The notes: generated from the letters alone by a model not told the origin. A DNA stretch of 64,000 nucleotides from Anaerosporomusa subterranea (GCF_001611555.1 NZ_LSGP01000017.1:992001-1056000); one strand, 5' to 3'. Shown: positions 1 through 9,076, numbered from the stretch's first letter. Program-made: numbers and translations.

Positions 1-126
1 CACCTTACCATTAGAGAATTGAGGCTTTTTTCGGGCAAATTATCTCAGGTATGGTTTGGTCTATCTTGCCAAGCTGAGTTGTATAGACTTTTTCAATGGA
101 TGTTAAAATGATCAGGAGGTGCTCTT

Positions 127-1203
127 ATGGCCGAAGTTTCACTGAAAGGTGAACAACGTGTATTCATGACAGGCAATGAGGTAGTTGCCTGGGCTGCCGT
201 GGCAGCCAAAGTCGACATCATGTATGGCTATCCAATCACTCCGCAGAACGAGATCATGCACTACTGGACTCGCCTTGCGCCGAAATACGGCAAAAAGTTT
301 CTACAAACTGAAGATGAAATTTCTGCAGGCTTTACTACGTTGGGCGGTATCCTTACCGGACGCAAGGCGTTTACTGCTACCGCTGGTCCTGGCAATGTGC
401 TCATGCAGGAATCTGCCGGTATGGCGGAAATGATGCGTATCCCGGTCGTTTATGTCATTCAACAGCGCGGCGGCCCCTCCACTGCCACAGTTATTTATGC
501 GCAGCAGGAAACCACGCTGACAGCTTTTGGCGGCAATGGCGAAGGTCATCGCATTGTATATTCCACCGCAACCCACCAGGAACTGTTCGACTATACCATT
601 AAAGCCTTTAACTCGGCTTGGACATATCGTTTCCCCACCTTCCTATTAGGCGACGGCTATCAAGCTAAAATGCGCGAACCGCTTACCATTTATGATCCGG
701 AAGAAAAAGGCATGAAGCTTGTACCAGCCGAGGCGACTGTCGGTGATATGGCCGAGTCTGGACGTTCCTTCCGTCATCTGCGCAATACATACAATACAGA
801 AGACGAACTATATGAAGTCGTTATGGCCAACCAACGCGACTGGGACGCGATGGCTCCTAAAGTTGTAGAATGGGAAGAAAAAGGCTGTGAAGATGCTGAC
901 GTTATTATCGTCAGCCATGGCATTGTTTCCCGTGCTGCGCTCGGAGCGTACAATCAGCTGCGAGCAGAAGGCAAAAAAGTTGGCTATTTCCGTCCAATCA
1001 CTATTCGCCCCTTCCCCGGCGAACAGCTGACCAAAGCAATGAAGGGCGCTAAAAAACTGTTAGTCGCTGAATCCGCTTACGGCCAATTGCTCAAGATGGT
1101 TCAGAATGGCACCTATGACAACGCTATTGAGATTGCACCGATGCTGCGTCCCGGAGTTGGCATCACCACTGAAGAAATCGTGCAAGAATACAATAAATTG
1201 TAA
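127..1203 (+). CDS. korA: 2-oxoacid:ferredoxin oxidoreductase, alpha subunit
   Basis: First of four genes for a cytoplasmic 2-oxoacid:ferredoxin oxidoreductase, which reversibly oxidises a 2-oxoacid plus CoA to acyl-CoA, CO2 and reduced ferredoxin. The 358-residue product has the pyrimidine-binding TPP domain in its first ~200 residues, with the YPITPQ motif at 35-40, and a PFOR domain II near 255-345. Length fits the split alpha subunits of KorA/VorB type. A strong AGGAGG lies 7 bases before the ATG. The beta, gamma and delta genes follow at 17, 4 and 12 bases, so this is one operon. The substrate (2-oxoglutarate or a branched-chain 2-oxoacid) cannot be settled from sequence alone; 2-oxoglutarate is my preference. 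Confidence 0.9.
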   Translation: MAEVSLKGEQRVFMTGNEVVAWAAVAAKVDIMYGYPITPQNEIMHYWTRLAPKYGKKFLQTEDEISAGFTTLGGILTGRKAFTATAGPGNVLMQESAGMAEMMRIPVVYVIQQRGGPSTATVIYAQQETTLTAFGGNGEGHRIVYSTATHQELFDYTIKAFNSAWTYRFPTFLLGDGYQAKMREPLTIYDPEEKGMKLVPAEATVGDMAESGRSFRHLRNTYNTEDELYEVVMANQRDWDAMAPKVVEWEEKGCEDADVIIVSHGIVSRAALGAYNQLRAEGKKVGYFRPITIRPFPGEQLTKAMKGAKKLLVAESAYGQLLKMVQNGTYDNAIEIAPMLRPGVGITTEEIVQEYNKL

Positions 1204-1220
1204 GAATAGGAGGGAAACAT

Positions 1221-1991
1221 ATGCAAGAGCTCAAGGAAAACAATGTTCTGCAACCAGCAATGCCTACGAGCTGGAATGAGGAAACAAAGCCACATAAATT
1301 CTGCCCTGGCTGCGGTCATGGCATGATCTTGAAAGTTCTCGGCGAAGTCATCGATGAATTAGGCATTAAAGATAAAATGGTATTTGGCTGTGACATCGGC
1401 TGTTCACTTTTGTCTTGGGATTTCTTTGCCCTTGATACTGTGCAGACACACCATGGACGTACAACTCCAGTTATCACCGGCATGAAGCGCGCTAAGCCGG
1501 AGATCGTCGGCGTTGCTTATATGGGCGACGGCGGCGGCTATGCCATTGGTTCGCAGCACTTGTTTAACGCAGCTGTCCGCAATGAAAAAATCACGATTAT
1601 TCTTTGCAATAACTGTAACTATGGCATGACTGGCGGCCAAATGGCGCCAACCACTCTGCCAGGCATGAAAACAGAGACCACTCCTTATGGCCGCGATGTC
1701 GAACAAACCGGATACCCTACCAAAGGACCGGAAATGGTTGCAGCCGTCGCTCCGGAAGGCGCCTACGTGGCTCGCGGCACTGTTGCCAATTTGCGCCAAC
1801 TAAAAGGTTATCTTAAGAAAGCGCTTGAAAACCAGATCGCTGGCAACGGGATTTCGTTTGTTGAGTGTTTGTCTGGCTGCCCAACCAACTGGCGTACTAA
1901 CGCTAAGCAAACCTGGGAATTCATTGAAAAAGATATGGCCCAGTATTTCAAAGTGGGCGAATTACGCACACCGCAGAAGAAGGAGGGCTAA
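1221..1991 (+). CDS. korB: 2-oxoacid:ferredoxin oxidoreductase, beta (TPP) subunit
   Basis: Catalytic beta subunit that holds thiamine diphosphate and a [4Fe-4S] cluster. The family's CPGCGHG motif lies near residues 31-37. The Mg-TPP signature appears as GDGGG followed ~30 residues later by NNCNYGMTGG. At 256 residues it has normal length for the split KorB/VorA form. A good AGGAGGG ribosome site precedes the ATG. It pairs with the alpha subunit just upstream to form the active site at their interface. Confidence 0.92.
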   Translation: MQELKENNVLQPAMPTSWNEETKPHKFCPGCGHGMILKVLGEVIDELGIKDKMVFGCDIGCSLLSWDFFALDTVQTHHGRTTPVITGMKRAKPEIVGVAYMGDGGGYAIGSQHLFNAAVRNEKITIILCNNCNYGMTGGQMAPTTLPGMKTETTPYGRDVEQTGYPTKGPEMVAAVAPEGAYVARGTVANLRQLKGYLKKALENQIAGNGISFVECLSGCPTNWRTNAKQTWEFIEKDMAQYFKVGELRTPQKKEG

Positions 1992-1995
1992 GCAC

Positions 1996-2718
1996 ATGGC
2001 AAAAGTAGTGAAAATTGCCCTAGCTGGTGAAGGCGGTCAAGGCGTTCAATCCATTGCGGAAATTCTCGCTGAAGCAGCTAATGAGCAAGGCAAACAAGCT
2101 CTATATATTCCAAACTTTGGCGTCGAGCAGCGCGGTGGCGTATCCATCGCCTATGTTCAGATTTCGGATGGTCCGATTGGCGCTCCTAAATTCCAAAAAG
2201 CGGATATCCTGATTCCACTGAGCCCGCGTGCGGTCAAACGGACGACCATGCACGCCGGTCCGGAAACCATCTACATATATGACAGTTCGCTGGTCGCTGA
2301 AGGCGAGGTTAGCGATAGCATTGTGGGCATGCAGTATTTTGATGTGACTCCTCCCTGCCCGACTGTAGATGATCCGAATGATGACCTGCAGCAAGATCTG
2401 ATTGCCGGTGAACCCAAAACCTGTTCCTTTACCCGTCCCGGTCCGGGCGTTGATCCAGCCGATATTCCCGAAGTCAAAAAGGTAGTTGCTATCCCGGCTA
2501 ACGATATGGCGAAAAATGAGGAAGGCCTGCATCCGCGCGTATTCAATATTATTATTCTTGGCGCAGTCATTGCAGCTACTGAAGTACTGCCGCTTGATTG
2601 TATTAAGGAAGCGCTCGATACGAAGCTTGGCGATAAATTCAAGACCAACCCCAAACTCCGCGAAATGAACTTTAAAGCACTTGACCGCGGCTATCAACTC
2701 ATTAAGAACGCTATGTGA
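1996..2718 (+). CDS. korC: 2-oxoacid:ferredoxin oxidoreductase, gamma subunit
   Basis: Gamma subunit, PFOR domain III, which forms part of the CoA-binding region of the complex. The frame is open from 1825, but the start is placed at the ATG at 1996: AAGGAGGG sits just upstream, the beta gene stops at 1991, and the protein then opens with the family's typical N-terminus, a short beta strand into GEGGQGVQS near residues 10-18. This gives 240 residues. The residues added by the upstream start would overlap the beta gene and have no counterpart in the family. Confidence 0.9.
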   Translation: MAKVVKIALAGEGGQGVQSIAEILAEAANEQGKQALYIPNFGVEQRGGVSIAYVQISDGPIGAPKFQKADILIPLSPRAVKRTTMHAGPETIYIYDSSLVAEGEVSDSIVGMQYFDVTPPCPTVDDPNDDLQQDLIAGEPKTCSFTRPGPGVDPADIPEVKKVVAIPANDMAKNEEGLHPRVFNIIILGAVIAATEVLPLDCIKEALDTKLGDKFKTNPKLREMNFKALDRGYQLIKNAM

Positions 2719-2730
2719 GGAGGGGATAAA

Positions 2731-2979
2731 ATGGCAAAAGTGAACTGGGAAAGCTCAATACACGAAAACGCCAAAGGTGAATGGGCCATTTTCCCTGGAC
2801 TGTGCAAAGGCTGCGGTCTATGCATTGAAAAGTGTCCGGTGAAATGCATCAGTTGGTCTGACGATTTGGGTGTCTATGGGACACCGCGTACTCAGGCAAA
2901 CATGGAAAAGTGCATTGTCTGCGGTATCTGTCAAATGGTATGCCCGGATTGTGCTATTCGTGTTGAGAAAAAGAAATAG
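2731..2979 (+). CDS. korD: 2-oxoacid:ferredoxin oxidoreductase, delta (2[4Fe-4S]) subunit
   Basis: 82-residue dicluster ferredoxin subunit that passes electrons from the TPP site to free ferredoxin. Two complete CxxCxxCxxxCP motifs are visible (CKGCGLCIEKCP and CIVCGICQMVCP), separated by ~25 residues. In many genomes the delta gene comes first (DABC); here it closes the operon (ABCD). A GAGGAGG site precedes the ATG and the gap from the gamma gene is 12 bases. Confidence 0.9.
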   Translation: MAKVNWESSIHENAKGEWAIFPGLCKGCGLCIEKCPVKCISWSDDLGVYGTPRTQANMEKCIVCGICQMVCPDCAIRVEKKK

Positions 2980-3024
2980 CTTTTAAAGTAGAGTAGAAAA
3001 AACTAAATAATAGGAGCGAATGAA

Positions 3025-3990
3025 GTGGTTGTCAACAATGCCTTATCACTAATTGAAGGCGACCTTCGCGACCTTGAAACTGGGTTGCTTTCGGTAATTC
3101 GCTCCGATGTCAGCGACGCAACCGACATTTGCGTACACTTGGCACAGGCGGGCGGCAAACGCTTGCGGCCCGCCTTGTGCTTTTTCGGAGCGTATGGAGG
3201 AAACAACAAAGATCAAGTCATGAAAGTTGCTATTGCACTTGAAATCATTCATATGGCTACACTTGTTCATGATGATGTAATCGATCAGGCATCTACCCGG
3301 CGCGGTGTTCCTACTGTTAATACACTTTGGGGACCGCATCGCGCCGTGCTGAGTGGCGACTTTTTATTCGCAAGGGCATTCTCCCTGATTGCGTCAGCTG
3401 GGCTGACAGAAGTCATTCTTAAGCTATCCGACGTAGTCAGTTCCCTCTGTGAAGGCGAGCTGATACAGGAACATGACCTATTCAATTGCAATCAGCACGA
3501 GGAAGATTATTTTAACCGTGTCGGCAAGAAAACCGCTGACTTTATTGCCGCCAGTTGCCAGCTTGGTGCGTTGACTGCTGGTTTCCCGGCTGAACGAGTA
3601 CTAAGCTTGCGCCAATATGGCTATGCGTTGGGCATGGCATTTCAGATTACGGATGATATTTTGGATGTTACCGCTACAACTCAGCAATTAGGTAAGCCAA
3701 CTGGCAATGATCTTAAACAAGGCAACCTCACTCTGCCAGTCATTCACGCGCTGAAAGCTTCACCTCGGGGCGACGAATTGCGCGCTATTATCACTTCTCG
3801 CGATTTATCCACAGAAAGACTAGAACAATGTTTATCCATAGTCCGCGAGGGCGTATCTGTAGAGTATTCCTATGAGCGGGTAAATCATTTTCTCAAACAG
3901 GCGCGCGATTTTTTGCCTACAGACCTTGACTCCGAAGTACATACCGCTTTGGCGGCTGTAGCCGAGTTTATTGGCTTTCGTAAGTACTAG
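3025..3990 (+). CDS. Polyprenyl diphosphate synthase (trans-isoprenyl chain elongation)
   Basis: Condenses isopentenyl diphosphate onto allylic diphosphates to build a long prenyl chain. The first Asp-rich motif is visible as HDDVIDQA near residue 80 and the second as DDILD near 210. The GGKRLRP substrate-binding segment is at ~44-50. The 321-residue length fits heptaprenyl/octaprenyl synthases. GTG start at 3025 with AGGAGCG upstream. UbiD- and UbiA-family genes lie 2-4 kb downstream, so the probable role is making the menaquinone side chain, although undecaprenyl or other chains cannot be excluded. Confidence 0.88.
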   Translation: MVVNNALSLIEGDLRDLETGLLSVIRSDVSDATDICVHLAQAGGKRLRPALCFFGAYGGNNKDQVMKVAIALEIIHMATLVHDDVIDQASTRRGVPTVNTLWGPHRAVLSGDFLFARAFSLIASAGLTEVILKLSDVVSSLCEGELIQEHDLFNCNQHEEDYFNRVGKKTADFIAASCQLGALTAGFPAERVLSLRQYGYALGMAFQITDDILDVTATTQQLGKPTGNDLKQGNLTLPVIHALKASPRGDELRAIITSRDLSTERLEQCLSIVREGVSVEYSYERVNHFLKQARDFLPTDLDSEVHTALAAVAEFIGFRKY

Positions 3991-4005
3991 GGGTGGAGGG
4001 GTATA

Positions 4006-4782
4006 ATGTTTAGTCCGGTAAAAACCAGAAAAGTATATGAAGAGATCGTAGGACAAATTAAACAATTGATCATAGATGGCAAGCTGCAACCTGGGGATAA
4101 GCTGTTGTCTGAACGTGAACTGGCTGAAAAGCTCAACGTCAGCCGTGCGTCTGTGCGCGAGGCATTTAGCGCACTGGAAATGATGGGCATCATCACAATT
4201 CGGCCGGGAGAAGGCAGTTTTGTGAGACAGGTTTCTTACGAGGGCATGCTTGAACCGCTTTCTTTTTTGTTACAGGTTGAAATTAGCGATATCACGCAGG
4301 TGCTAGAAGTCAGGAAGATTCTCGAAGTGGAAATGGCGGCTTTGGCCGCCAAACGCGCAACCCCGGAAACGCTAGACGAAATCCGTCGGTCGCTCGATTA
4401 TATGAGTGAAGAACTTGAGGCCGGTGGTATCGGCGACCGGGCGGATGACGCGTTTCACTCGGCATTGGCGCAAGCGGCAGATAATCCGATTTTGGTCAAA
4501 GTCATGTCAACCATTACTGATTTAATGACAAATAGCTTTCGCGTGTCCAGGCAGAAGCTCTTTCTGATTGATCATATGTCAGACTATATTTATGATTCTC
4601 ATTTACGCATTTATGAAGCTATCGCGGCCAGAGATCCCAAATTGGCGCGGTTGCGGATGCGGGATCATCTGTTGTTAGTAGAGAGAAACATGCTAGTACT
4701 GCAACAGGGCAGCATTCCCAGGCTTAATAAAACGCCAGGCCGTAGGGCGCTGCACACTCGCGCCAGCAAGAATCCCTCATAA
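4006..4782 (+). CDS. FadR-family (GntR/FCD) transcriptional regulator
   Basis: 258-residue DNA-binding regulator. An N-terminal GntR winged helix (residues ~5-75, with the characteristic LPSERELAE-like stretch here LLSERELAEKLNVSRASVR) is followed by a helical FCD ligand-binding domain (~90-230) with metal-site His residues (DDAFHSALA, DSHLRIYEA). FCD regulators usually answer to small organic acids. It begins 15 bases after the prenyl synthase with a GGAGGGG ribosome site, so the two may be co-transcribed; the operator and ligand are not evident. Confidence 0.85.
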   Translation: MFSPVKTRKVYEEIVGQIKQLIIDGKLQPGDKLLSERELAEKLNVSRASVREAFSALEMMGIITIRPGEGSFVRQVSYEGMLEPLSFLLQVEISDITQVLEVRKILEVEMAALAAKRATPETLDEIRRSLDYMSEELEAGGIGDRADDAFHSALAQAADNPILVKVMSTITDLMTNSFRVSRQKLFLIDHMSDYIYDSHLRIYEAIAARDPKLARLRMRDHLLLVERNMLVLQQGSIPRLNKTPGRRALHTRASKNPS

Positions 4783-4814
4783 CCGTTCGGCGGGCTGAGG
4801 GATCTTGTCTTTTT
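4772..4814 (+). terminator. Intrinsic terminator after the FadR-family gene
   Basis: Stem ATCCCTCA (4772-4779) pairs with TGAGGGAT (4796-4803) and is followed within four bases by a T tract. The left arm contains the last sense codons and the stop codon of the regulator gene. Confidence 0.7.
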
Positions 4815-4816
4815 AA

Positions 4817-4845
4817 TTGTTTTTTGAAAATCGCAACGGTATAAT
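4817..4845 (+). promoter_or_regulatory. Probable sigma-A promoter for tatA-tatC
   Basis: TTGTTT (4817-4822), 17-base spacer, TATAAT (4840-4845). It lies after the regulator's terminator and ~230 bases ahead of tatA, so the tat transcript would carry the repeat element at 4881-5040 in its leader. Confidence 0.65.
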
Positions 4846-4880
4846 GAGTACAGATTTATATTTACGTGAATAGTAGTAGA

Positions 4881-5040
4881 GCGTGTTTCAAAAAACACGC
4901 AACCATAAAAAAGGGAGGTTGTTAGAAAATGCCCAGATGCTAGGAACAGCGAGGCTTGCGCCGCGCCGCGTACATAAAGGTACGCAAGCAAGCAAACGCA
5001 GTCGTGACAACGCAGATGGGCGTTTTGTAACAGCCTCTAG
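4881..5040. repeat. Intergenic palindromic repeat family 1, copy 1
   Basis: About 160 bases shared with 12302-12570 and 24724-24850. Imperfect terminal inverted repeats: AGGTTGTTAGAAAATGCCC (4916 on) matches the reverse complement of the segment ending at 5036. Inside are GCTAGGAACAGCGAGGCTTG and a GCGTAC...GTACGC hairpin. A small GCGTGTTTC/ACACGC hairpin (4881-4900) precedes the left repeat, as in copy 2. No open reading frame of note; looks like a non-autonomous MITE-like element or structured repeat in the tatA leader. Confidence 0.8.
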
Positions 5041-5072
5041 TAGCGAAGTTTGGCGAAAGGACGTGAAATAGC

Positions 5073-5288
5073 TTGTTCAACTTGGGTATGCCGGAGCTAA
5101 TTTTAATTCTGGTGATTGCGCTGGTTGTTTTTGGGCCTGGCAAGCTGCCGGATGTAGGTAAAGCCCTAGGGAAGGGTATTCAGGAATTTCGTCGTGCTAC
5201 TAGCGGCGAAGTGAAAGAAGAGTCTCGCGTTGCTAGTACTGAGATCGGTGAGACCGCAAAACAAGGAACCGTGCCTGAAAAAAAGTGA
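5073..5288 (+). CDS. tatA: Sec-independent protein translocase TatA
   Basis: Pore-forming component of the twin-arginine translocase in the cytoplasmic membrane. 71 residues: one N-terminal membrane helix ([15 protein letters not shown], residues ~8-22), a hinge at FGPGKLPD, then an amphipathic helix ([14 protein letters not shown]) and a polar tail, the standard TatA/TatE plan. The start is TTG at 5073 with GAAAGGACGTGAAA upstream; no better ATG precedes the conserved N-terminus. tatC follows 10 bases later, a minimal TatA-TatC system. Confidence 0.92.
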   Translation: MFNLGMPELILILVIALVVFGPGKLPDVGKALGKGIQEFRRATSGEVKEESRVASTEIGETAKQGTVPEKK

Positions 5289-5298
5289 GGACGATTTG

Positions 5299-6024
5299 AT
5301 GCAACAGCCGGAACTAAATAATCAACAGCCGGTTGCTGAGATGTCAATGGTTGATCATCTCCAGGAATTACGACGTCGGCTAATTATTGCCAGTCTAGCG
5401 GTAGGCGTTGCTAGCATTGGCTGCTTTTACTTTGCCGAAGATCTGATGCGCTGGATCACCCGGCCAGCGGGCAAACTGTATTACCTAAATCCGGCTGAAG
5501 GTTTTTTCGCTTATATGAAAATTACCGTCTTTGCCGGATTTTTGTTGGCGTTGCCTGTTGTCCTTTATCAGGCGTGGGCGTTTGTCGTGCCAGCTCTGAC
5601 CCGTTCAGAAAGGAAACTGGCTATCATCCTCGTGCCTGTATCAGTCGTATTATTTTTTGTTGGCTTAACTTTTTCCTATTTTCTAGTTTTGCCGGTAGCA
5701 CTAAAGTTTTTCATGGGCTTTGCTAATGAAAGCCTGCAGCCGTTACTGTCCCTAGGGCAGTATCTTTCTTTCGTGCTATCAATGTTGTTGCCATTCGGCT
5801 TTATCTTTGAGTTACCGCTAATTCTTTTTGTCTTGGCCAAGCTGGGAGTGATTAGTTCCGCATTTTTGGCAGCCAAGCGCAAAATCGCGCTTTTGTTGGC
5901 GTTCGTGGCTGGCGGTGTCATATCGCCCACACCTGATTTGTTTGGACAAGTCATGCTTGCTGTGCCGCTGTTGCTACTGTACGAGAGCAGCATCTGGATG
6001 GTCAAGACTCTATTAAAAAAGTAA
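5299..6024 (+). CDS. tatC: Sec-independent protein translocase TatC
   Basis: Twin-arginine signal receptor, polytopic inner-membrane protein. The frame is open from 5230, but the ATG at 5299 has a GTGAGGA site and avoids overlap with tatA, giving 241 residues. The conserved opening MVDHLQELRRRL is near residues 14-25, six hydrophobic segments follow, and the periplasmic-loop segment P-A-L-T-x-S-E-R is visible. Forms the export system with tatA just upstream; no tatB is seen nearby, which is normal for Firmicutes. Confidence 0.93.
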   Translation: MQQPELNNQQPVAEMSMVDHLQELRRRLIIASLAVGVASIGCFYFAEDLMRWITRPAGKLYYLNPAEGFFAYMKITVFAGFLLALPVVLYQAWAFVVPALTRSERKLAIILVPVSVVLFFVGLTFSYFLVLPVALKFFMGFANESLQPLLSLGQYLSFVLSMLLPFGFIFELPLILFVLAKLGVISSAFLAAKRKIALLLAFVAGGVISPTPDLFGQVMLAVPLLLLYESSIWMVKTLLKK

Positions 6025-6036
6025 GGGAGGATCCGA

Positions 6037-7494
6037 GTGGCTTTTCAAGATTTACGGCAATTTATCGCCGCGCTCGAAGAACGCGGCTGGTTAAAACGTA
6101 TATCACAAGAGGTTGACTGTAACCTGGAGATTACAGAGATTACAGACCGGGTTTCCAAGCTTTCGGGTGAGAAGAATGTTGCACTGTTGTTCGAAAATGT
6201 CAAAGGTTACACGACGCCGGTTCTTATGAATGCATTTGGCAGCATGGAACGCATGGCATTAGCGTTAGGGGTAGACTCACTTGACGATATTGCTAATGAG
6301 ATTCGTCAATTGTTGAAACTCCCTTATATATCGCTGCAGAATAAACTGCAACTACTTCACATTCTGCCGCAGATGAAGCGGGCAATTAATTTTCCCCGCT
6401 ATGTGAAGAATGCTCCTTGCAAAGAAGTCATCATAAAAGACAAGCCGTCCATCAATCAGTTTCCGGTTTTAAAGTGCTGGCCTGGCGATGCAGGGCGGTT
6501 TATTACTTTGCCACTGGTATTCACGAAAAATCCGGCTACTGGCAAGCGTAATGTCGGCATGTATCGGCTACAAGTATATGATGATACGACGACTGGCATG
6601 CATTGGCATATCCACAAGAATGGAGCGGACAATTTTCGCGCCTATCGGGAAAAAGGTCTTGAACGCATGGAAGTAGCTGTCGCGATTGGCGGCGATCCGG
6701 TGGTCACCTATGCCGCGACAGCGCCGTTGCCGCGCGATATCGATGAAATGGTGTTTGCCGGTTTTTTGCGTAAACAGCCTGTAGAACTGACAAAATGTGA
6801 AACCGTGGACATCGAAGTGCCAGCTCATGCCGAGATTATCCTTGAAGGCTATGTGCTGCTCGACGAGCGGCGGACCGAAGGGCCGTTTGGCGATCACACC
6901 GGTTATTACTCACTGGCAGACGAATACCCGGTATTTCATATCACATGTATCACCCACCGTAAAAATCCGATCTATCCTGCGACCATTGTTGGTAAACCGC
7001 CGATGGAGGATTGCTATTTGGCCAAAGCGACCGAACGGATTTTTCTGCCGCTTTTACAGCAAATGCAGCCGGAAATTATTGATATTAATCTGCCGCTTGA
7101 AGGGGTATTTCATAACTGTGCCGTCATTTCCATAAAAAAGACCTACCCGCAGCAAGCGAAAAAAGTGATGCATGCCATCTGGGGCATGGGTCAGATGATG
7201 TTCACGAAAATGATCATTGTCGTGGATTCGCATGTCAATGTCCAGGATCTCTCAGAAGTCTGGTGGCGAGTTTTTAACAACATTGACGCTCGCCGTGATG
7301 TTGTGTTGGCTGATGGACCGCTGGATGTGCTTGACCACTCATCCCCTATGCCCAAATGGGGAACAAAGGTTGGTATCGATGCCACCAAGACTTGGCCGGA
7401 AGAAGGCAATAGCCGTGAATGGCCGGACGAAATCACGATGTCGCCTGACGTCAAGGCACAAGTGGACGCCAAGTGGAAGGATCTGGGGCTGTGA
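6037..7494 (+). CDS. UbiD-family (prenylated-FMN) decarboxylase
   Basis: 485-residue member of the UbiD family, which decarboxylates aromatic or alpha,beta-unsaturated acids using prenylated FMN. The family's EGPFGDHTGYY motif (near 280) and the preceding EGYVLLDERRTEGP are intact, supplying conserved Glu/Arg residues. GTG start at 6037 with GGGAGGATC upstream. The next gene encodes a UbiA-type prenyltransferase and overlaps its stop codon, so a joint role in quinone assembly (menaquinone precursor decarboxylation) is the best inference. No UbiX flavin prenyltransferase is in the window. Confidence 0.88.
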   Translation: MAFQDLRQFIAALEERGWLKRISQEVDCNLEITEITDRVSKLSGEKNVALLFENVKGYTTPVLMNAFGSMERMALALGVDSLDDIANEIRQLLKLPYISLQNKLQLLHILPQMKRAINFPRYVKNAPCKEVIIKDKPSINQFPVLKCWPGDAGRFITLPLVFTKNPATGKRNVGMYRLQVYDDTTTGMHWHIHKNGADNFRAYREKGLERMEVAVAIGGDPVVTYAATAPLPRDIDEMVFAGFLRKQPVELTKCETVDIEVPAHAEIILEGYVLLDERRTEGPFGDHTGYYSLADEYPVFHITCITHRKNPIYPATIVGKPPMEDCYLAKATERIFLPLLQQMQPEIIDINLPLEGVFHNCAVISIKKTYPQQAKKVMHAIWGMGQMMFTKMIIVVDSHVNVQDLSEVWWRVFNNIDARRDVVLADGPLDVLDHSSPMPKWGTKVGIDATKTWPEEGNSREWPDEITMSPDVKAQVDAKWKDLGL

Positions 7495-8351
7495 ACGGGC
7501 TCGGCAAATTAAAGGCACATCTCGATAATATTGCATTCTCACATTCTGTGTTCGCCTTGCCGTTCGCCTATATGGGGGCGGTACTTGCATCTGGCGGTTT
7601 GCCGCCTTGGCGCGATCTATTTTGGATTACGCTGGCCATGGTAGGCGCCAGAAGTTCAGCGCTGGCGATCAACAATTTAGTTGATCTGAAATATGACCGT
7701 ATTCATCCTCGCTTTACCAAGCGACCGTTGGTTTCAGGGGTGATTGCTCGCTGGGAGGCTGTAACTTTTATCGTTGGCAGCCTGGCGGTATTCCTGCTGG
7801 CAGCGTCACGCCTGCATCCGGTGTGTTTGAGATTAGCTCCTCTGGCCATTGTCCCGTTCGTTATCTATCCTTATATGAAACGAATCTCCTGGACCTGTCA
7901 TCTGGTTCTCGGATTGGCGCTCGCCTGTGCCCCGGTCGGAGCTTGGCTAGCCGTTCGCGGTGACATCAGTCTAGCGGCAATCGTGCTTGGGACAGCAGTA
8001 GCTATTTGGATCGCCGGCTTTGACGTCATTTACGGCTGTCTGGATGTTGATTTCGACCGAGCTCAGGGACTGCATTCGATGCCAGTACGCTTTGGAATCG
8101 ATCAGGCGCTTGTTCTCGCAAAACTGATGCATAGTCTAAGCATTAGCGGGTTTATCGCAGTCGGCGTCATGTTAGGACTCGGTTGGCCCTATTTTACTGG
8201 CGTCCTATTGGCTGCAGGCGTTCTGGTTTATCAGCACACTATTGTCAGCGCGAGAAACCTGAGCGCAGTCACGCAAAAATACTTTATGCGCAATGGGCTG
8301 GTGTCAATTTTCGTCTTTTTGTTTACACTGATTAGTCTTGAGCTTCGATGA
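7491..8351 (+). CDS. UbiA-family aromatic prenyltransferase
   Basis: Integral membrane enzyme that attaches a polyprenyl chain to an aromatic acceptor. 286 residues with eight or nine membrane segments. The first Asp-rich site is NNLVDLKYDRIHP (NxxxDxxxD, near 62-72) and the second is DVIYGCLDVDFDR (~180-192), the two Mg-diphosphate motifs of UbiA. The frame extends back to 7473, but GTG at 7491 overlaps the UbiD-family stop (GTGA) and gives the usual N-terminus. With the polyprenyl synthase and UbiD homologue upstream, it probably belongs to the menaquinone route. Confidence 0.88.
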   Translation: MNGLGKLKAHLDNIAFSHSVFALPFAYMGAVLASGGLPPWRDLFWITLAMVGARSSALAINNLVDLKYDRIHPRFTKRPLVSGVIARWEAVTFIVGSLAVFLLAASRLHPVCLRLAPLAIVPFVIYPYMKRISWTCHLVLGLALACAPVGAWLAVRGDISLAAIVLGTAVAIWIAGFDVIYGCLDVDFDRAQGLHSMPVRFGIDQALVLAKLMHSLSISGFIAVGVMLGLGWPYFTGVLLAAGVLVYQHTIVSARNLSAVTQKYFMRNGLVSIFVFLFTLISLELR

Positions 8352-8489
8352 ATGGAAAATGTGCCTGGTGTTAGTAAAGTGAAATCTTCTTAGCCTACTA
8401 CGAGACGATGTCACAAAGGAATATTAGTAGACCACGCGTGCGACCTATGATCCATGTGCACTCTGACAATGAAGATTGGAGAGGTAAGT

Positions 8490-8912
8490 ATGCAATATCA
8501 GATTCAAAAAAGCTGTGAGAATATTGATTGGCAGGCGGTTTGTAGGTTGCTACAGGAAGCAGGGTTGGCAACATATCCTATAGATCTGACGAGAAAGGCT
8601 TTTGATAACAGCTACTGCGTAGTATTTGTATTTGATAACAACTTGCTGATTGGGGTAGGCCGGGCGATTTCCGATGGTGCATATCAAGCGGCAATCTACG
8701 ATATTGCTGTTCTTCCCACCTATCAAGGGAAAAAGGTCGGTAGACTGATTGTCGATGAAATTCACAAGGCTTTGCAAAAGATTAATATTATCTTGTATGC
8801 AAGTCCAGGAAAGGAACCCTTTTATAGTAAAATCGGCTACTGTAAAATGCTTACAGGTATGGCGAGATTTAGTAATGAAAGCGCAATGCGTGAAAAAGGG
8901 TTTATTGATTGA
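8490..8912 (+). CDS. GNAT-family N-acetyltransferase
   Basis: 140-residue acetyl-CoA-dependent acetyltransferase of unknown substrate. The GNAT core is visible: YDIAVLPTYQGKKVGRLIVDE contains the acetyl-CoA pyrophosphate loop Q-x-x-K-V-G-R, and a late ASPGKEPFYSKIGY segment is typical of the C-terminal motif. Start moved to the ATG at 8490, which has GGAGAGG upstream, rather than 8454. It stands alone with a terminator downstream. Confidence 0.8.
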   Translation: MQYQIQKSCENIDWQAVCRLLQEAGLATYPIDLTRKAFDNSYCVVFVFDNNLLIGVGRAISDGAYQAAIYDIAVLPTYQGKKVGRLIVDEIHKALQKINIILYASPGKEPFYSKIGYCKMLTGMARFSNESAMREKGFID

Positions 8913-9040
8913 GTTATCTATCAACTATACGAAGTAAGACTCCCGTTTCTATAGAAGCCATTGCTTCAAGTGGGGTAGGCCCCATCTGAAGCCCCGACAA
9001 TCAGCTCTGCTGAACGAGTTCACTATTGTATCCTAGAAAC

Positions 9041-9076
9041 AGCAGGCACCCTAATGGGTGGCCTGCTCTGTTTTTA
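9041..9076 (+). terminator. Terminator hairpin downstream of the acetyltransferase
   Basis: AGCAGGCACCC (9041-9051) pairs with GGGTGGCCTGCT (9056-9067) with one bulge, then a five-base T tract. The 130 bases between this and the acetyltransferase hold another GC-rich hairpin (8961-8988) and no gene. Confidence 0.7.

Noticed and set aside
2101-2697. 198-codon minus-strand frame
   Set aside because: Antisense to the oxidoreductase gamma subunit; no ribosome site or recognisable domain.
8930-9030. Right end of an IS200/IS605-type element (GAAGCCCCGACAA...GAGTTCAC)
   Set aside because: Hairpin and GAGTTCAC tail are suggestive, but there is no transposase, no left end and no second copy in the window.
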